This document shows, one piece after another, positions 35,301 to 45,972 of a DNA stretch of 64,000 nt. This DNA is from Acorus gramineus. Its lineage: Eukaryota > Streptophyta > Magnoliopsida > Acorales > Acoraceae. Each line of letters opens with the position of its first letter. The first letter of the stretch is position 1. A program made the translations under genes and the position numbers. A model generated the notes under the pieces. The model worked only from the letters and a program-made list of their open reading frames with translations. It was not told the origin of the DNA and searched no databases. The DNA lies in assembly GCA_030737835.1 (NCBI GenBank), contig CM060855.1:3528478-3592477 (forward strand). Reading direction: 5' to 3'.

Positions 35301-38300
35301 ACTACCTAGGTTGGGCGCTTTATAAATTTTTCTGATACTGTCAGAGTTTGATAATACAGCAATGAATGCTCCAGAAATTTGGTATCTTTCCAAGTCTAAA
35401 CATAATAAAATTAAACTAAATGGCCTTCCATTTTCTAACATTACGGTGATAATTATGGTTTGTTGGACAGACTGGAGTTGAAGGTGCTGTCTGTATTCTT
35501 GATGATGAACCTCGAACCGCAGGCAGGCATTGTGGCCGGATTGATCCTAGTATATGTGGCACTGACAAGGTGAGCTTCTCCATCGCAGTCATGGTACAAC
35601 CGGAATCTGGGCCAGTGTGTCTTTTAGGAACTGAATTCCAGAAGAAAGTTTGCTGGGAAATCATGGTAGCTGGTTCAGAACAAGGTATTGAGGCTGGACA
35701 AGTTGGCCTCAGACTAGTTACGAAAGGTGATAGGCATACTACTGTTGCAAAAGATTGGATTATTGGTTATGCGAGCATTGCAGACGGAAGGTACCTTGTG
35801 GGGATGTATTCAGAATTTGTCTATATTTCTCAAGATGATATTTGTTCTATCTCACTGCATCAACTTTTATATTCTCCTCTATATTTTTATATGGTGGTCA
35901 CTTTGTCTGATTTAATTTTTGCAGGTGGCACATTGTCACAGTGACAATAGATGCTGATGCAGGTGAAGCAATTTCCTATTTGGATGGAGCTTTTGATGGG
36001 GTTCAGAGTGGATTACCGCTGCGTGTGTGTAATGGTATTTGGGAAGAAGGAACAGATGTCTGGATTGGGTGCAGACCGCCAACAGATTTAGATGCATTCG
36101 GTAGGTCTGATAGTGAGGGAGCCGACTCCAAAATGCATATAATGGATGCTTTTTTGTGGGGAAGATGCATGTCTGAAGATGAGATCGCTGCATTTCATGC
36201 TACTTTGAGTCCACCGGAGTATAGTGTTTTTGATCCTCCAGATGATGGCTGGCACTGGGCTGATTCACCTTCAAGAGTAAGCTTATGTAGTTTATATATT
36301 TCCATCAAATTTCTTCGGGCTAGTTTGGCAAGAGGTTAAGGTTTTGAAGATAAGTTGTCCTAATTTTAGAGGATAAAAAATCCATCAATTTTGTTCATAT
36401 TCACATTTGTCAAAATTAGGATAAAAAGTGAGGGTAAATGTTATCTCAGTCTTTAGATGGAGCAAAATATTCCCATTTCATTTCAACATTAGGACAATTG
36501 TTCGTAGTTTATCTTGATTATATTTTATGCCAAACAGAGATAAACTGTCCTCCCACTCACTTATCCTCATAATTACCCCTTATCCTACCACTTATCCTCT
36601 TGCCAAACTAGCCCTTCATGTTTATCTTTGATCTGCCCCTGGATTATTTTTATGAGTTGATTATAGGCATCTAAGAAACACCTTGTTTGTATGATATTCA
36701 CAGATGAAGTCTCTGCTTATTGTTAGCATGTGTTTTTCTAGGTTAAGCTTCTGGTTAACTAGAATTGTAACTCTTCATTTAAAATTCAAGAATATAGATT
36801 TAGTTTCCAGCATTACAGGAACGACATGAAATGTAGAAAATCAGGATATCCAAGGTGTTGAGGAAGGAGAGAGATTGATCAGTTTATATGCATCATATAC
36901 TTCTTATATACCTTCTTTCCTGATTATTTGCTTTTGTTTGTATTCCTTTATTTTCTTTTAGGTGGATGACTGGGACAGTGACCCAGCAGACGTTGATCTA
37001 TATGATAGGGATGATATAGATTGGGACGGACAGTATTCCAGTGGAAGGAAAAGAAGAACAGAACGTGATGGTGTGGCAATTGATATTGATTCCTTTGCCA
37101 GAAGATTGAGGAAGCCTAGAATGGAAACACGAGAGGAAATTAATCGACGGATCCTTTCAGTTGAAACTGCTGTCAAGGAAGCTCTTCGTTTTAGAGGTGA
37201 AGCACATTTCACAGACCAGGAATTTCCTCCCATTGACCGCTCTTTGTTTATGGATCCAGCAAATCCTCCTGTAAAGTTGCAGGCATGTCTCATGAACTTG
37301 TATATTCAATTTAAAAGTGGTTTGTTTTTCTTTATCCTGTCATGACCACCGAATTTCCATCTAACAGGTTGTCTCTGAGTGGATGAGGCCAATTGACATA
37401 GTGAAGGCGATTTGTGCAGACTATCACCCGTGCCTATTTTCTGGTTCTGCAAATCCTTCTGATGTTTGCCAGGCATGTCCCACGCTATTTTAAGACCATC
37501 TTGAATTTCAGTATATGTTGGAGTGACCTGTTGTTTTACACCATATAATAAAATTAGTTATTTTTGGTTATGGTATGGTTAATTTATTTCTTATTAGTGA
37601 GATGTGTGGTTGTTTTCATACAGGGTCGATTAGGAGATTGCTGGTTCTTGAGTGCTGTTGCTGTTTTAACTGAGGCATCAAGAATATCAGAAGTGATAAT
37701 CACACCAGAATACAATGAGGAGGGAATTTACACTGTTCGCTTTTGTATCCAGGTAAAACTGCGCATTCTGATATCGAGCTTTGTCTTCCTTCTAAGTTTC
37801 CACCATTGGAGGGGAATGATTCCATGTTTATCACATATAAGCATATCAATCATCAATGATTTAATTTAATATAAATGTGGTATTATCAATCAAGTATATA
37901 TTATGTCATTATTTGAAATTACTTTTTATGGTTGGTCATTGAACCCTGTAGATTGGCATTAATCTGTTGGGATAGTTACCGTGGAAGGTTGTTAATGCCT
38001 CAGCATAGACCACTAGACAAGCAGGGTAATATGCCTTGTAATTTTTTGAATTTAAGCTCGTGCAGCATGGTTGTAACACTCTTTTAACATTATAAACTAG
38101 GAAAGATCTTAAATGAATAGGAACTTGCATTTATTGTCAGCTTTCACTCCTTGGCATATTCATCAGCACACAAAGTGAAGTTGGAGAATGAGGCTATATT
38201 GTAATGAGATCATGTCTCCTGGAAGTAGGATAACATCATGTTGTTTCAGAAACAATAAGCAGGTGATAGTTTTTTCTGATGTTTTTCTTCCCGATGCTGT

Positions 38301-40105
38301 TCTTGTAGGGTGAATGGGTTCCTGTTGTTGTTGATGATTGGATTCCATGTGAGTCACCTGGCAAACCTGCATTCGCCACTAGCAGGAAAGCAAATGAACT
38401 CTGGGTCTCCATTTTGGAGAAGGCCTATGCCAAGCTGCATGGGTCCTATGAGGCACTTGAAGGAGGCCTGGTCCAGGATGCTCTTGTAGACCTCACAGGA
38501 GGGGCGGGTGAAGAGATTGACATGAGGAGTGCACAAGCACAGATTGATCTTGCAAGTGGAAGACTCTGGTCTCAATTATTGCGATTCAAACAGGAAGGAT
38601 TTCTGCTCGGAGCTGGAAGTCCTTCTGGTTCTGATGTCCATATTTCTTCCAGTGGAATTGTCCAAGGCCATGCTTACTCCTTGTTGCAGGTATATATGTG
38701 ATCTATCCTGTTAGTCCAATGGTGCTACTCGAACATCTCTCAGGCAAAATTTAAATGTTGCAGAATTAACAATTTCATTCTTGATATTCACTTATTTTAA
38801 CTGCATCAGGTAAGAGAAGTGGATGGTCACAAGCTTGTGCAGATAAGAAACCCATGGGCCAATGAAGTTGAATGGAATGGCCCTTGGTCTGACTCATCGC
38901 CTGAGTGGACTGATAGGATGAAGCATAAGCTTAAACATGTTTCTCAGGTACTTCCTCCGATAAACCCAGGCACACCAATCTGAGTTTTCTGCATTGCTAT
39001 TTCATCTTGACACCGCTTGTACATGAGATTTAGTTTAGTTTCTTCTTCAGAGTGCACCATATTTGATTAATTTTTCAAAACTTCTGTTATAACTTCTTGT
39101 TTTGTTGATGGATGTTAAATCATGAGTGTGAGGTTGGACATTCCTTATGTCTCACACCTCTATCTCTGCTGTGTTTTGTTTTCCTTTTCTCTTCTATGAA
39201 TGTGATATCTTACTAGTTTAATGAATATGAATGGCTGGATCATCCTTGAAGAACACACTCCACACGCAACCCCCCTCCCCCCCCCAAAAATAAAAAATAA
39301 AAAATTATATAGGATTAGCTCCTTTAAACCCGACGCTATTGTTTATTACGAGATATAAATTTTATTTCATGTTCTTTTCAGTTTTTATTTGATTTTACGA
39401 GTTTTTCAGTCATCATACCACAATTCTAAACAAGCTTATTCTATTGTTGGTATCTTTTCCATAGTCAAAGGATGGGATATTCTGGATGTCTTGGCAAGAC
39501 TTTCAGATTCATTTTCGGTCCATATATGTTTGCCGCATCTACCCACCTGAGATGCGTTATTCTCTCCATGGGCAATGGCGTGGTTACAGTGCTGGTGGTT
39601 GTCAAGATTTTGACTCATGGCATCAAAATCCACAATTCCGACTTCGGGCAACTGGGCTGGATGCATCTAGCCCTATTCATGTTTTTATTACCTTGACCCA
39701 GGTAACTCAGATTGAAGGAGTCTTGGCTTGTAATTAGTAATTCTGCATTTCTGTCTGTATATAGTCCACTGATGCTCTCCTTGTATTTTTTCTGATCAGG
39801 GAGTGAGCTTCTCGAGGAAGGTTGCTGGTTTCAGGAACTATCAGTCCAGTCATGATTCATTGATGTTTTACATAGGAATGAGGATTCTTAAAACACGTGG
39901 CCGTCGTGCTGCATATAATATTTACTTGCACGAATCTGTCGGAGGAACAGATTATGTCAACTCACGAGAAATTTCATGTGAAATGGTCCTAGAACCTGAG
40001 CCCAAGGGGTACACAATAGTGCCCACAACTATCAACCCTGGAGAAGAAGCACCATTTGTTTTATCAGTTTTCACCAAAGCTTCCATAACCTTGGATGTGT
40101 TATAA
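20322..40105 (+). CDS. DEK1: DEK1 phytocalpain (DEFECTIVE KERNEL 1), complete, 30 coding exons, 2165 aa
   Basis: Exons: 20322-20449, 21716-21966, 24336-24518, 24638-24773, 24983-25113, 25206-25320, 25411-26446, 26692-26802, 28323-28381, 29127-29289, 30351-30624, 30804-30954, 31051-31162, 31284-31449, 31536-31606, 31737-31828, 31962-32124, 32219-32290, 33624-34004, 34105-34220, 34332-34629, 35471-35790, 35925-36276, 36962-37282, 37368-37472, 37624-37752, 38309-38689, 38810-38947, 39465-39701, 39800-40105. They join in frame to 2165 codons plus TAA, close to maize and Arabidopsis DEK1 (about 2150-2160 aa, recalled). The ATG is in good context (GCCATGG) and gives MEGEERH, as in homologues. DEK1 is the single plant calpain, a plasma-membrane protein whose released cysteine-protease domain controls aleurone and epidermis identity and division-plane orientation. 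No frameshift or internal stop was found. Three introns use GC donors. Family and exon phases make the assignment secure; individual boundaries rest on homology and splice consensus. Confidence 0.97.
21024..21298 (-). mobile_element. antisense LINE-like 3' fragment in DEK1 intron 1
   Basis: A run of 16 T at 21024-21039 reads as a poly(A) tail on the minus strand. It is followed by about 260 bp unlike intron sequence. ATAGACC occurs at both edges (21017-21023 and 21299-21305), a 7-bp target-site duplication. A poly(A)-tailed, 5'-truncated insertion with a direct repeat is typical of non-LTR retrotransposition. No ORF remains. A SINE is an alternative. Confidence 0.6.
24774..24982 (+). other. 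DEK1 intron 4, GC-AG type
   Basis: The donor reads AGCAG|GCAAGT and the acceptor TTTGCAG|GGCTTC. Only this junction keeps the frame and gives ...GSSRASRIGFLYFG, matching homologues. The nearby GT at 24779 would shift the frame. GCAAGT after AG is the standard strong context for a GC donor. Confidence 0.88.
26817..26927 (-). mobile_element. short antisense LINE-like fragment next to the DEK1 exon 8 donor
   Basis: TGCTATGGAGA (26806-26816) and TGTTATGGAGA (26928-26938) flank the fragment, 10/11 identical. On the minus strand it ends TTTGGTGG...TACCTACC followed by an A-rich tail, the form I associate with monocot/angiosperm L1-like 3' ends. The insertion begins 14 nt after the exon 8/intron 8 junction at 26802, so it lies just beyond the 5' splice site. 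Confidence 0.65.
27808..28276 (-). mobile_element. longer antisense LINE-like fragment in DEK1 intron 8
   Basis: On the minus strand it carries the same 3'-terminal words as the fragment at 26.8 kb (GTACCCCAA, TTGGTGGTAG, TCCTACCGATTTTC). TCCTGGACAT and TTCTGGACAT occur at the two edges (ending 27807 and 28284), a ~9/10 direct repeat. The interior is GC-richer than the intron and has no open frame. The right edge is 46 nt before exon 9. Confidence 0.6.
32797..32948 (+). repeat. ~99-bp tandem duplication in DEK1 intron 18
   Basis: Two blocks share the words GTTTTTTTGTCC or GTTTTTTGTCC, then CATTCATTTCATGCATGC, offset by about 99 bp. Each contains CATGCATG, the core of the RY element bound by B3 factors in seed genes. 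A role is not implied by the sequence alone. Confidence 0.55.
33624..34629 (+). other. DEK1 juxtamembrane linker, exons 19-21, residues 1139-1403
   Basis: Exon 19 encodes the conserved TRNALSGRTYSAPQRSASSA stretch and a final MWDKFGGYLLLLLGLTAKAE segment. Exons 20-21 encode a highly charged region (KEKEMEEEILMQRREEEGRG and on) with an Ala-rich patch, likely helical or coiled coil. In homologues this cytosolic arm is where autolytic cleavage releases the calpain. Cleavage sites cannot be read from the sequence. Confidence 0.85.
35471..36276 (+). other. DEK1 LG3 (laminin-G-like) domain, exons 22-23, residues ~1404-1627
   Basis: The sequence FSIAVMVQPESGPVCLLGTE opens a concanavalin-like jelly-roll fold, continuing through AGQVGLRLVTKGDR and the strongly conserved DGRWHIVTVTID, with MDAFLWGRCMSEDEIAAFHA near the end. 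The EFQKKVCWE segment has two Lys, as I recall for Arabidopsis; maize has one. The LG3 domain is proposed to influence calpain activation or calcium response in the family. Confidence 0.85.
36317..36614. mobile_element. Tourist-like MITE (family B) in DEK1 intron 23, 298 bp
   Basis: The left end GGGCTAGTTTGGCAAGAGG is perfectly repeated in inverted form at the right end (36596-36614). TTC flanks both sides (36314-36316, 36615-36617), consistent with a 3-bp target duplication. Inner sequence (TTCACATTT...AAATTAGGA, GTAAATGTTATCTCAGT) recurs in the element at 52085-53051, whose flanks are TTA. Size, ends and 3-bp duplication fit PIF/Harbinger-derived MITEs. Confidence 0.8.
37283..37367 (+). other. 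DEK1 intron 24, GC-AG type, 85 nt
   Basis: The donor is TTGCAG|GCATGT and the acceptor ATCTAACAG|GTTGTC, phase 0, giving ...PVKLQ|VVSEWMRP as in homologues. Using the GT four bases downstream would break the frame. Confidence 0.88.
37473..37623 (+). other. DEK1 intron 25, GC-AG type, 151 nt
   Basis: The donor is TGCCAG|GCATGT and the acceptor TTCATACAG|GGTCGA, phase 0, giving ...NPSDVCQ|GRLGDCW as in homologues. The donor (CAG|GCATGTC) is identical to that of intron 24. Confidence 0.9.
39702..40105 (+). other. DEK1 C2-like (C2L/CBL) domain, final exon 30
   Basis: Exon 30 (39800-40105) follows GC-free GT-AG intron 29 and encodes GVSFSRKVAGFRNYQSSHDS to the end, KASITLDVL. With the end of exon 29 (YRSAGG-type, RLRATG, HVFITLTQ) it forms the calpain C2-like beta-sandwich that ends every DEK1. 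The conserved SVGGTDYVNSREISCE and PGEEAPFVLSVF words are present. The stop is TAA at 40103-40105. Confidence 0.85.
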
Positions 40106-41000
40106 CACATGTTAATATGTTTCAAAGTGGCTGCTTTTGCCATCACGGACCGAGGGTGCTTCTCCAAGTCCTCAACCCCACGATGACCATCGACCACGCA
40201 AAGCTCAAAAGCAGGTCAAATGTACCAAAAAAGTGGTCGAAAGTGCGGGAACAATGGTACAGTACTTCACTGCCCTTTTTGTTACATTATGTTTATTTTA
40301 TAAAATTTATAGTCTATTAAATCTCCTGACTAAATTTCTACATTGACATAAGATGCCATAAAACATGGTCTGGATTTTACTTTATGAACCTAACATTCTT
40401 TGTGTGGATTTATTATTTCCCTTTGTTCATTGTGAACCTGATACATCTGTAAATTGCCTACATATGACAGGTACATGCGGTCATCGGTGACAGCCCTGAG
40501 AATGTTATTTCGCTTGTGGTGGCGGTGAGGTTTTCCAGGGAAGATTGATCCAAATCTTTTGGTGCTCCTTCACCCAACACCACCCAAAGCTTACCATGTG
40601 TGGGCATAGAAAGTGTCAAGTACTTGGATCGGGTATCCCATGGAGTAACACTTCTTGCTCAACATATATGAACACATCCAATATATGGAAGATGGGGGGT
40701 GGGAAGATTTTGTGAGGTTGTCAGACACCCTTATGAAGTCCTCTTCAGACTGACTTTGACGCATCTATCACATGAGTGAAAAACAAATATCTGCTCTCTG
40801 ATGGTCAAGTCGACACGAAATCCATTTTCCATAGAATATATTTGCTCGGAAGAGATAGTAGGTCGAAATCTGTATATAGTTGTTTCTAAAGTGTATTTAA
40901 GGTGCTATGTAAAGCTCTTTTTTTTTTCCAAAAAAAATTGTAATCTGGGGATAATTTAGGGCCAAAGCTAGAGTGGGAGAGAGTAGAGACTTTTCTATTT
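40106..41000 (+). other. DEK1 3' UTR with probable intron 40257-40470
   Basis: After the stop, less AT-rich sequence continues to 40256, where AACAATG|GTACAG looks like a donor. It resumes after CATATGACAG at 40470, and both sides look exonic. The intervening 214 nt are T-rich. The intron is inferred. It begins 151 nt after the stop codon. The polyadenylation site is not clear; the transcript probably ends between about 40.9 and 41.2 kb. Confidence 0.4.
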
Positions 41001-42944
41001 GATGTTCCATTTTGTGGGACAATAAGGTTTTTGCAGCTGGAACTAATAATTTGAGTTTCAGCTACGGTTTTGTTTTACTCCCCCACCTTAATATGAGACT
41101 AATGTTTTGTATACTGAATGTTCTTTTTTTATTTATTTTGGTGTTATGTATATGTTTCAAGGTTCATTGGAAAATGGAAATCCATGTCTTGAACTGTTTC
41201 AGTGTCTTCTATCGTCTTCAGGTGATCTAGTATTAGATGGCCCCTCACAAAGATGAGCACAAGCTTCTGTTATCTTGTGTTGTGTTTGGAATTAGAGTTG
41301 CAATTTTTTCATGTTTCTGCAGTTTCAGTGGTTCATAGATCTAGATGATATGTTTGTATACCATTTAAATCATCATCTCATCCTGAAATTTTAGTTGGAA
41401 CATATATATCTTTGCTGATTATATTTTGATTTGTTGTATTGAATCAAAATGCATTTGGTTTCACTTTCAGCTTTGTTTCTAACAATGCATCATAAGGTTA
41501 AGTTGATTGATAAAATATACATCAGAAACTCAGCATGACATTCTCTAAGAAAAAAAAAAAAAATCATCCTGACATTATTGTTGTTGTCATCCAAGTTTGT
41601 TTTGGTCTACTATTTACCAAAAACAAATTTCTTGACAAGCAAAACTTTTGGGTGGCCTGAGATCAATGCATATCTGACCAACTTTAAAAAAAGTAGTATC
41701 ATGTGTTAGTTATGTGAGATATTTGTATACATACCATTTTTCTATTAAAGTTGAGTTTGTGCATGAATCTTGTTTGAAATATAAAAGAAACTAAGTGTGA
41801 AGAAATTTGAATAAAAGAGAAAATTAAAAAAAAAAAACATTTTTCTTTTGAGCAATTCTATTATTGTAAAAGATAATATGAAATAAGTTATTGTTTGTGC
41901 ATGTGATAAAAATGATAAAAAATAAAAATATTTATTTATTTTCTTTCATATTATCTTTTGTAATAAGATAATGGATCAAATAGTTTAAAATAATTATTAA
42001 AATTTATATAAATTAGATATCAAACTTTATAGAGACTTTTAGTAATCACCGTATATTATTACGTTACTGTACAAAAAAAGTAAGGGAAATTTAATTTTAT
42101 GCCCTCTCGGGTCCCTGATTGGCAAGTGGGGTTGGGATTGAGAATCTTGTCCACCTGTTTGGTAAGGAACATGATACAGAAAATATGATTGGGATTCCCA
42201 ATCCTAATCATGTGTTTGGTAATGCTTAGATTACAATACAAAAAATATATATTTTCAAAAATATCATTTCTACAGAATCAAACATATGTTTACTCATATT
42301 CAATTTTATATCATTTAATACACACACATCTCATAAAATCACCCTTTATTTAATAAAATTTTAACAAAGATTCATTTTTTTTCAATTTTATAGCATCGAA
42401 ATTCATAATTTTTTTAAAAAATAAACTTTTCCTTCAATGTTGGAATATCAACAATCAATATGTTGGCAACATAAGTAAAATAAAATAAATATGTTGGCAA
42501 CATAAGTAAAATAAAACAAATTATTAATAGGCAATGGTAAAAAATTAGAGAAAAATAATAAGATAAGTTTAAATTTATGATCTATTTAAATTTTAAAAAA
42601 TTTAAGCTGATGAGTCACATATAAAAAATGAAAAAGTGGTTTAGTCTTACATAGTCTTGTGAATTTTTTTTTTAATTAAGAAAAAGGAGATGAAAAGCCT
42701 GGATAAAAAAGTCGGTTATTAAAAAAGGGAGATGAAAAGCTTGTATAAAAAAGTCATTTTTTCAATCCACTTGGATAGGGATTGGGGGAATACCACCTCT
42801 TGAGTAGGATTCTCAATCCCTTCACAATCCCTTTCTTCCAATCACAATTCCCCTTTTAAAAATTAACCTAACAACTTATTGACCTAAATTGAGATTCTCA
42901 ATCCCAATCCACGCACCTAATACTCCTATCCAAACAGACCTTAA
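41001..42944. other. intergenic; includes a decayed repeat at ~42108-42940
   Basis: No gene was found. From about 42108 the words TTGGGATTGAGAATCT (left) and AGATTCTCAATCCCAATCC (right, near 42892-42910) are inverted relative to each other, and further GGGATTnnnAATCC words lie between. This suggests a decayed MITE of about 800 bp. Terminal duplication was not confirmed. Confidence 0.45.
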
Positions 42945-43385
42945 GCTCATATTTGGTTCGAGGATAAGCCCATAATAAATTGGAATTAGTTGGAATAACC
43001 TCATTATGGATGTTTGGACGACTTGAATAAATGAGAATCTCTATGCAAAAATTAACTAGTATAAAGTGGTATATGGATTCCATCCACCCATTAGAATTAA
43101 GTTATTCCAAGTTCTTCAAATCAAAAGAATATGTAGAGCCACTGTCAAATCAATTATCATCACCTTTTATAAATCAATTATCAAATCAACTGTCATCATT
43201 TTTTTACCTTTTATAAATCCTTATCCACACTTTATTCACATTTTATTCAAACAACAAAACTTTATTATTACGTTTCCTTATGAGAATAATTCAAAACACA
43301 ACCAAACATACAATCATTTTATCCTTATTTATACTAGTATAGTCATAAATCTCAGAATAATTTAATTCTCGAACCAAACATGGGT
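42945..43385. mobile_element. Tourist-like MITE, family A copy 4 (inverted), 441 bp
   Basis: The left end GCTCATATTTGGTTCGAG and the reverse-complemented right end ACCCATGTTTGGTTCGAG match. TAA flanks both sides (42942-42944 and 43386-43388). The core words (ACCTTTTATAAA, CAAATCAATTATCATC, CACTTTATTCACATTTTATT) are the reverse complements of those in copies at 12.1, 17.4 and 47.7 kb. The TAA duplication and size fit PIF/Harbinger MITEs. Confidence 0.75.
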
Positions 43386-43388
43386 TAA

Positions 43389-44984
43389 AGGTCCTTAAAC
43401 AATTGGACTTATTTTTAGGTCCCCAAATTAGTTGGAGTATTACTTTTAGATTCTTTCATCAAACGGGGTTGTCTTTTACATTTTTTTCATTTTTGCCTAT
43501 GCCTTCATCTTTTATTTGTGTCCCCTCCTCTCTTCCATCCACATTGACGATAGCTCATCTCCCTCCCCGTGCGGTCTCCTGTCACCTTTCCCTCCCATCA
43601 CTGATCACCCCCTCCCTCTAGTGACTTGTTTACACTTCACACTCACATTACTCACTCTTATTGTTGATGTCAAACTTTCATTCCGGATTCAAATTTGATA
43701 TAACCTGATATGAAGTGGATCGGTGAATCTCTGGTGAGGTGACTTCAGAGCTGTTGATCTTAGCTTTTGTTGATCTGATCTCACACCGGTGTTGTGTCAG
43801 TTAAAAAACCTCTACCAATCAAGTCAATATGAGATCCGAAATGAAGGGATCTGGATAAGTTTGAGTGTCTGAATGGCCGTACCTTTGAGAGGGGGGTACC
43901 CCTCTATTTATTAACAACGATAATGCGTCGAGCACGCTTTTGCTTCCACTTGGATAAATGATAGAGTGGTACGTATGCTTGGTGCGACTCTTCTTTTTAT
44001 TCTTGACTTATTCACACTTATTCCTTATTCAACCAAGGCATATTTTATCCTCTACACCTATTATTCACTCCCTTCCTTCTTAATAATGTACCCAGACTTG
44101 TTAACAATGTATTTTGACTTGTTAATAGTGTACGCAATCGGTTAAGAAAATGGGTAAAAATGAAAATGTTAACGGTGTACTTAACAGATATTATTAAAAA
44201 ATATTTAGAAATAATAGACAATGGGTTTGAGTACTTTAAAATAAATTCAAATGTTTTAGTAATGGGTTTTTCCCATGTATACCATCAAAAAATATGTTAA
44301 CATATTTAATTTAATACCATTACAATTTTTCTTAATGCCAAAATGTGCCCCTTTTATCTTTTTTTCAACCAAAATGAAACTTAACAATAGTTAGTTCTTA
44401 ACCAATAAGTAAAAATGACATAAATAGCCTCAACATAATATTTATTATAATGTAAATAATTAAACATCATAACCTAATTAATTTCTTGTTCTTTTCAAAT
44501 CAACCATGAGTCATTTATCCTTATCTCTTCTTTCATTATCTTTTAATCATGATCTATGCTTTTTTTAAAAAAAATTGTCATTATGTACTATACATGATTA
44601 ATGATTTTTAAAATAATTTTATCTCATTTCTGCTAAAGTAAATATTACTAGATAATAAATAGTTTGTATGTTTAATTTTATGTTTGGATTTTAGATGAAA
44701 TTTATCATTTTCATTTTAAATTAATATTTTTTTTATTTTTATAAATATTGTATTTGGATATTTGGTAAGGTAAAATATGTAAAATAAAAAATACGGATAA
44801 TTTGATCATTTATCCAAGACTTAAACGATTTTCAAACATTATAAATACGCATAATTTTTAAGTATTCTAATGATATAAAAATAAATAATATATTTTTAAA
44901 TCGTATAAGTAGAAGAAAAAAAAATCCCATTAATAATTTAAAATTCTTCGTTATTCACTAGAAATGGACGGTCGACAGTGAAGA
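43389..44984. other. intergenic; possible LTR-like fragment ~43690-43990
   Basis: There is no gene. A GC-richer patch with GAGAGGGGGGTACCCCTC followed by TATTTATTAAC resembles plant LTR leaders but has no defined ends. The remainder is AT-rich and unremarkable. Confidence 0.35.
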
Positions 44985-45420
44985 TAAGTTTCTCCAACTC
45001 CTCCATCCACCCTTTAATTATTATTTTTTTGTGATCCTAACCCACCCCGACCAGCGGAACATCCACGAGAGGTCACTCATGAAGGCGTGGTGGACGGCGT
45101 TGCCGCCGACGGGGGAGGACGAGGTCGCCGTCACCGCCGCCCACCGCTGTCTCCTCTCCACCTTCGGCGATGACGCTGTCCACCGCTGCCTTCTTTCCAC
45201 CTCTCCCTCCGTCGTCGATCAGGTGGCCCGAAAGTTCTGCCGTCTTCATCTTCAACAACTTCGCTCCTCCTCCTCCTCCTCTCCTGTCGACACCGACGTC
45301 GTCCGCCACGCTTTCATGAACGATCTCTCGTGGATCCTCCACTTATCAGGGTGGGTTAGGAGAAAAAAAAAATAAATAAATAAATTTAAGGAATGGGTGC
45401 AAAAGTTGGTGGGGTTGAAA
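44985..45420. repeat. GC-rich inverted repeat island
   Basis: The block 45045-45352 is strikingly GC-rich in an AT-rich region. Its edges are inverted copies: CCTAACCCACCC with ATCCACGAGAG, TCATGAA and GCGTGG in order at 45036-45092, and the same words on the opposite strand at 45307-45359. The similarity extends outward through A/T tracts and a CACCC word. The interior has the direct repeat CCACCGCTG...CTTCT. Open frames exist on both strands but follow the GC bias and no domain is recognised. It may be a captured gene fragment within a foldback element; this is inference. Confidence 0.6.
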
Positions 45421-45972
45421 TAACGGCCCCTCTCTCCAAAATGAGATGTTACGGACTGTACATATTATTCGCGTGACTGATGTGACGTTATATTTTAAAT
45501 TTAAATTCGGCTCACTTATTTAATTGGTTATTATATAGTAATATTTTGTTCCTCGGGACAGCGGGTTGACCGTTGACCGTACCTGTACAGGCCTTAATTT
45601 TTAAAAATAATAAAATATATTTTTATGAAATATATACGTCAGTTATAATTAAAATTCATAATCATCATTCTATCGGATATAGTTACATTGCATGAAATCT
45701 AGATGCATGTTTAAAATTAAAAATTCGGTTATTATTAAAATTCAGATACATTTTTGTTATAGATCGAGTTATATTATATAAAATTCAAATGCATGTTTAA
45801 ATTTAAATTTATATTAAAAAATTAGTTGCATTAAAATTCAATTATAATTATAATCGAAGATACATTGTCTATATTTATGTTATATGAAATGCCGATACAA
45901 ATATGTAATTGAAAATTTAGTTATATTTAAAATTTATATACATTATTCTAATTACAGTTATATTATTTTAAA
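45421..45972. other. AT-rich intergenic sequence
   Basis: There is no gene. Short recurring words such as AAAATTC and TTATATTA, with GGTTGACCGTTGACCG at about 45564, are the only patterns noted. Confidence 0.5.

Larger units (their letters stand above)
36962..39701 (+). other. DEK1 calpain protease core (CysPc), exons 24-29
   Basis: The domain begins with FTDQEFPP and DRSLF near residues 1705-1718 and runs to about 2010. Catalytic residues: Cys1775 in GRLGDCWFLS (codon 37639-37641), His1933 in GIVQGHAYS (38669-38671), Asn1953 in IRNPWANEVEW (38849-38851). All three are present with normal context, so the protease should be active. Papain-like calpain chemistry is calcium-dependent in animal relatives; maize DEK1 calpain is reported active in vitro and stimulated by calcium. 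Introns 24 and 25 within this core are GC-AG. Confidence 0.95.

Noticed and set aside
45031-45375. 114-codon open frame in the GC-rich island
   Set aside because: It is explained by GC bias and inverted symmetry. It starts at a non-ATG codon and has no recognised domain.
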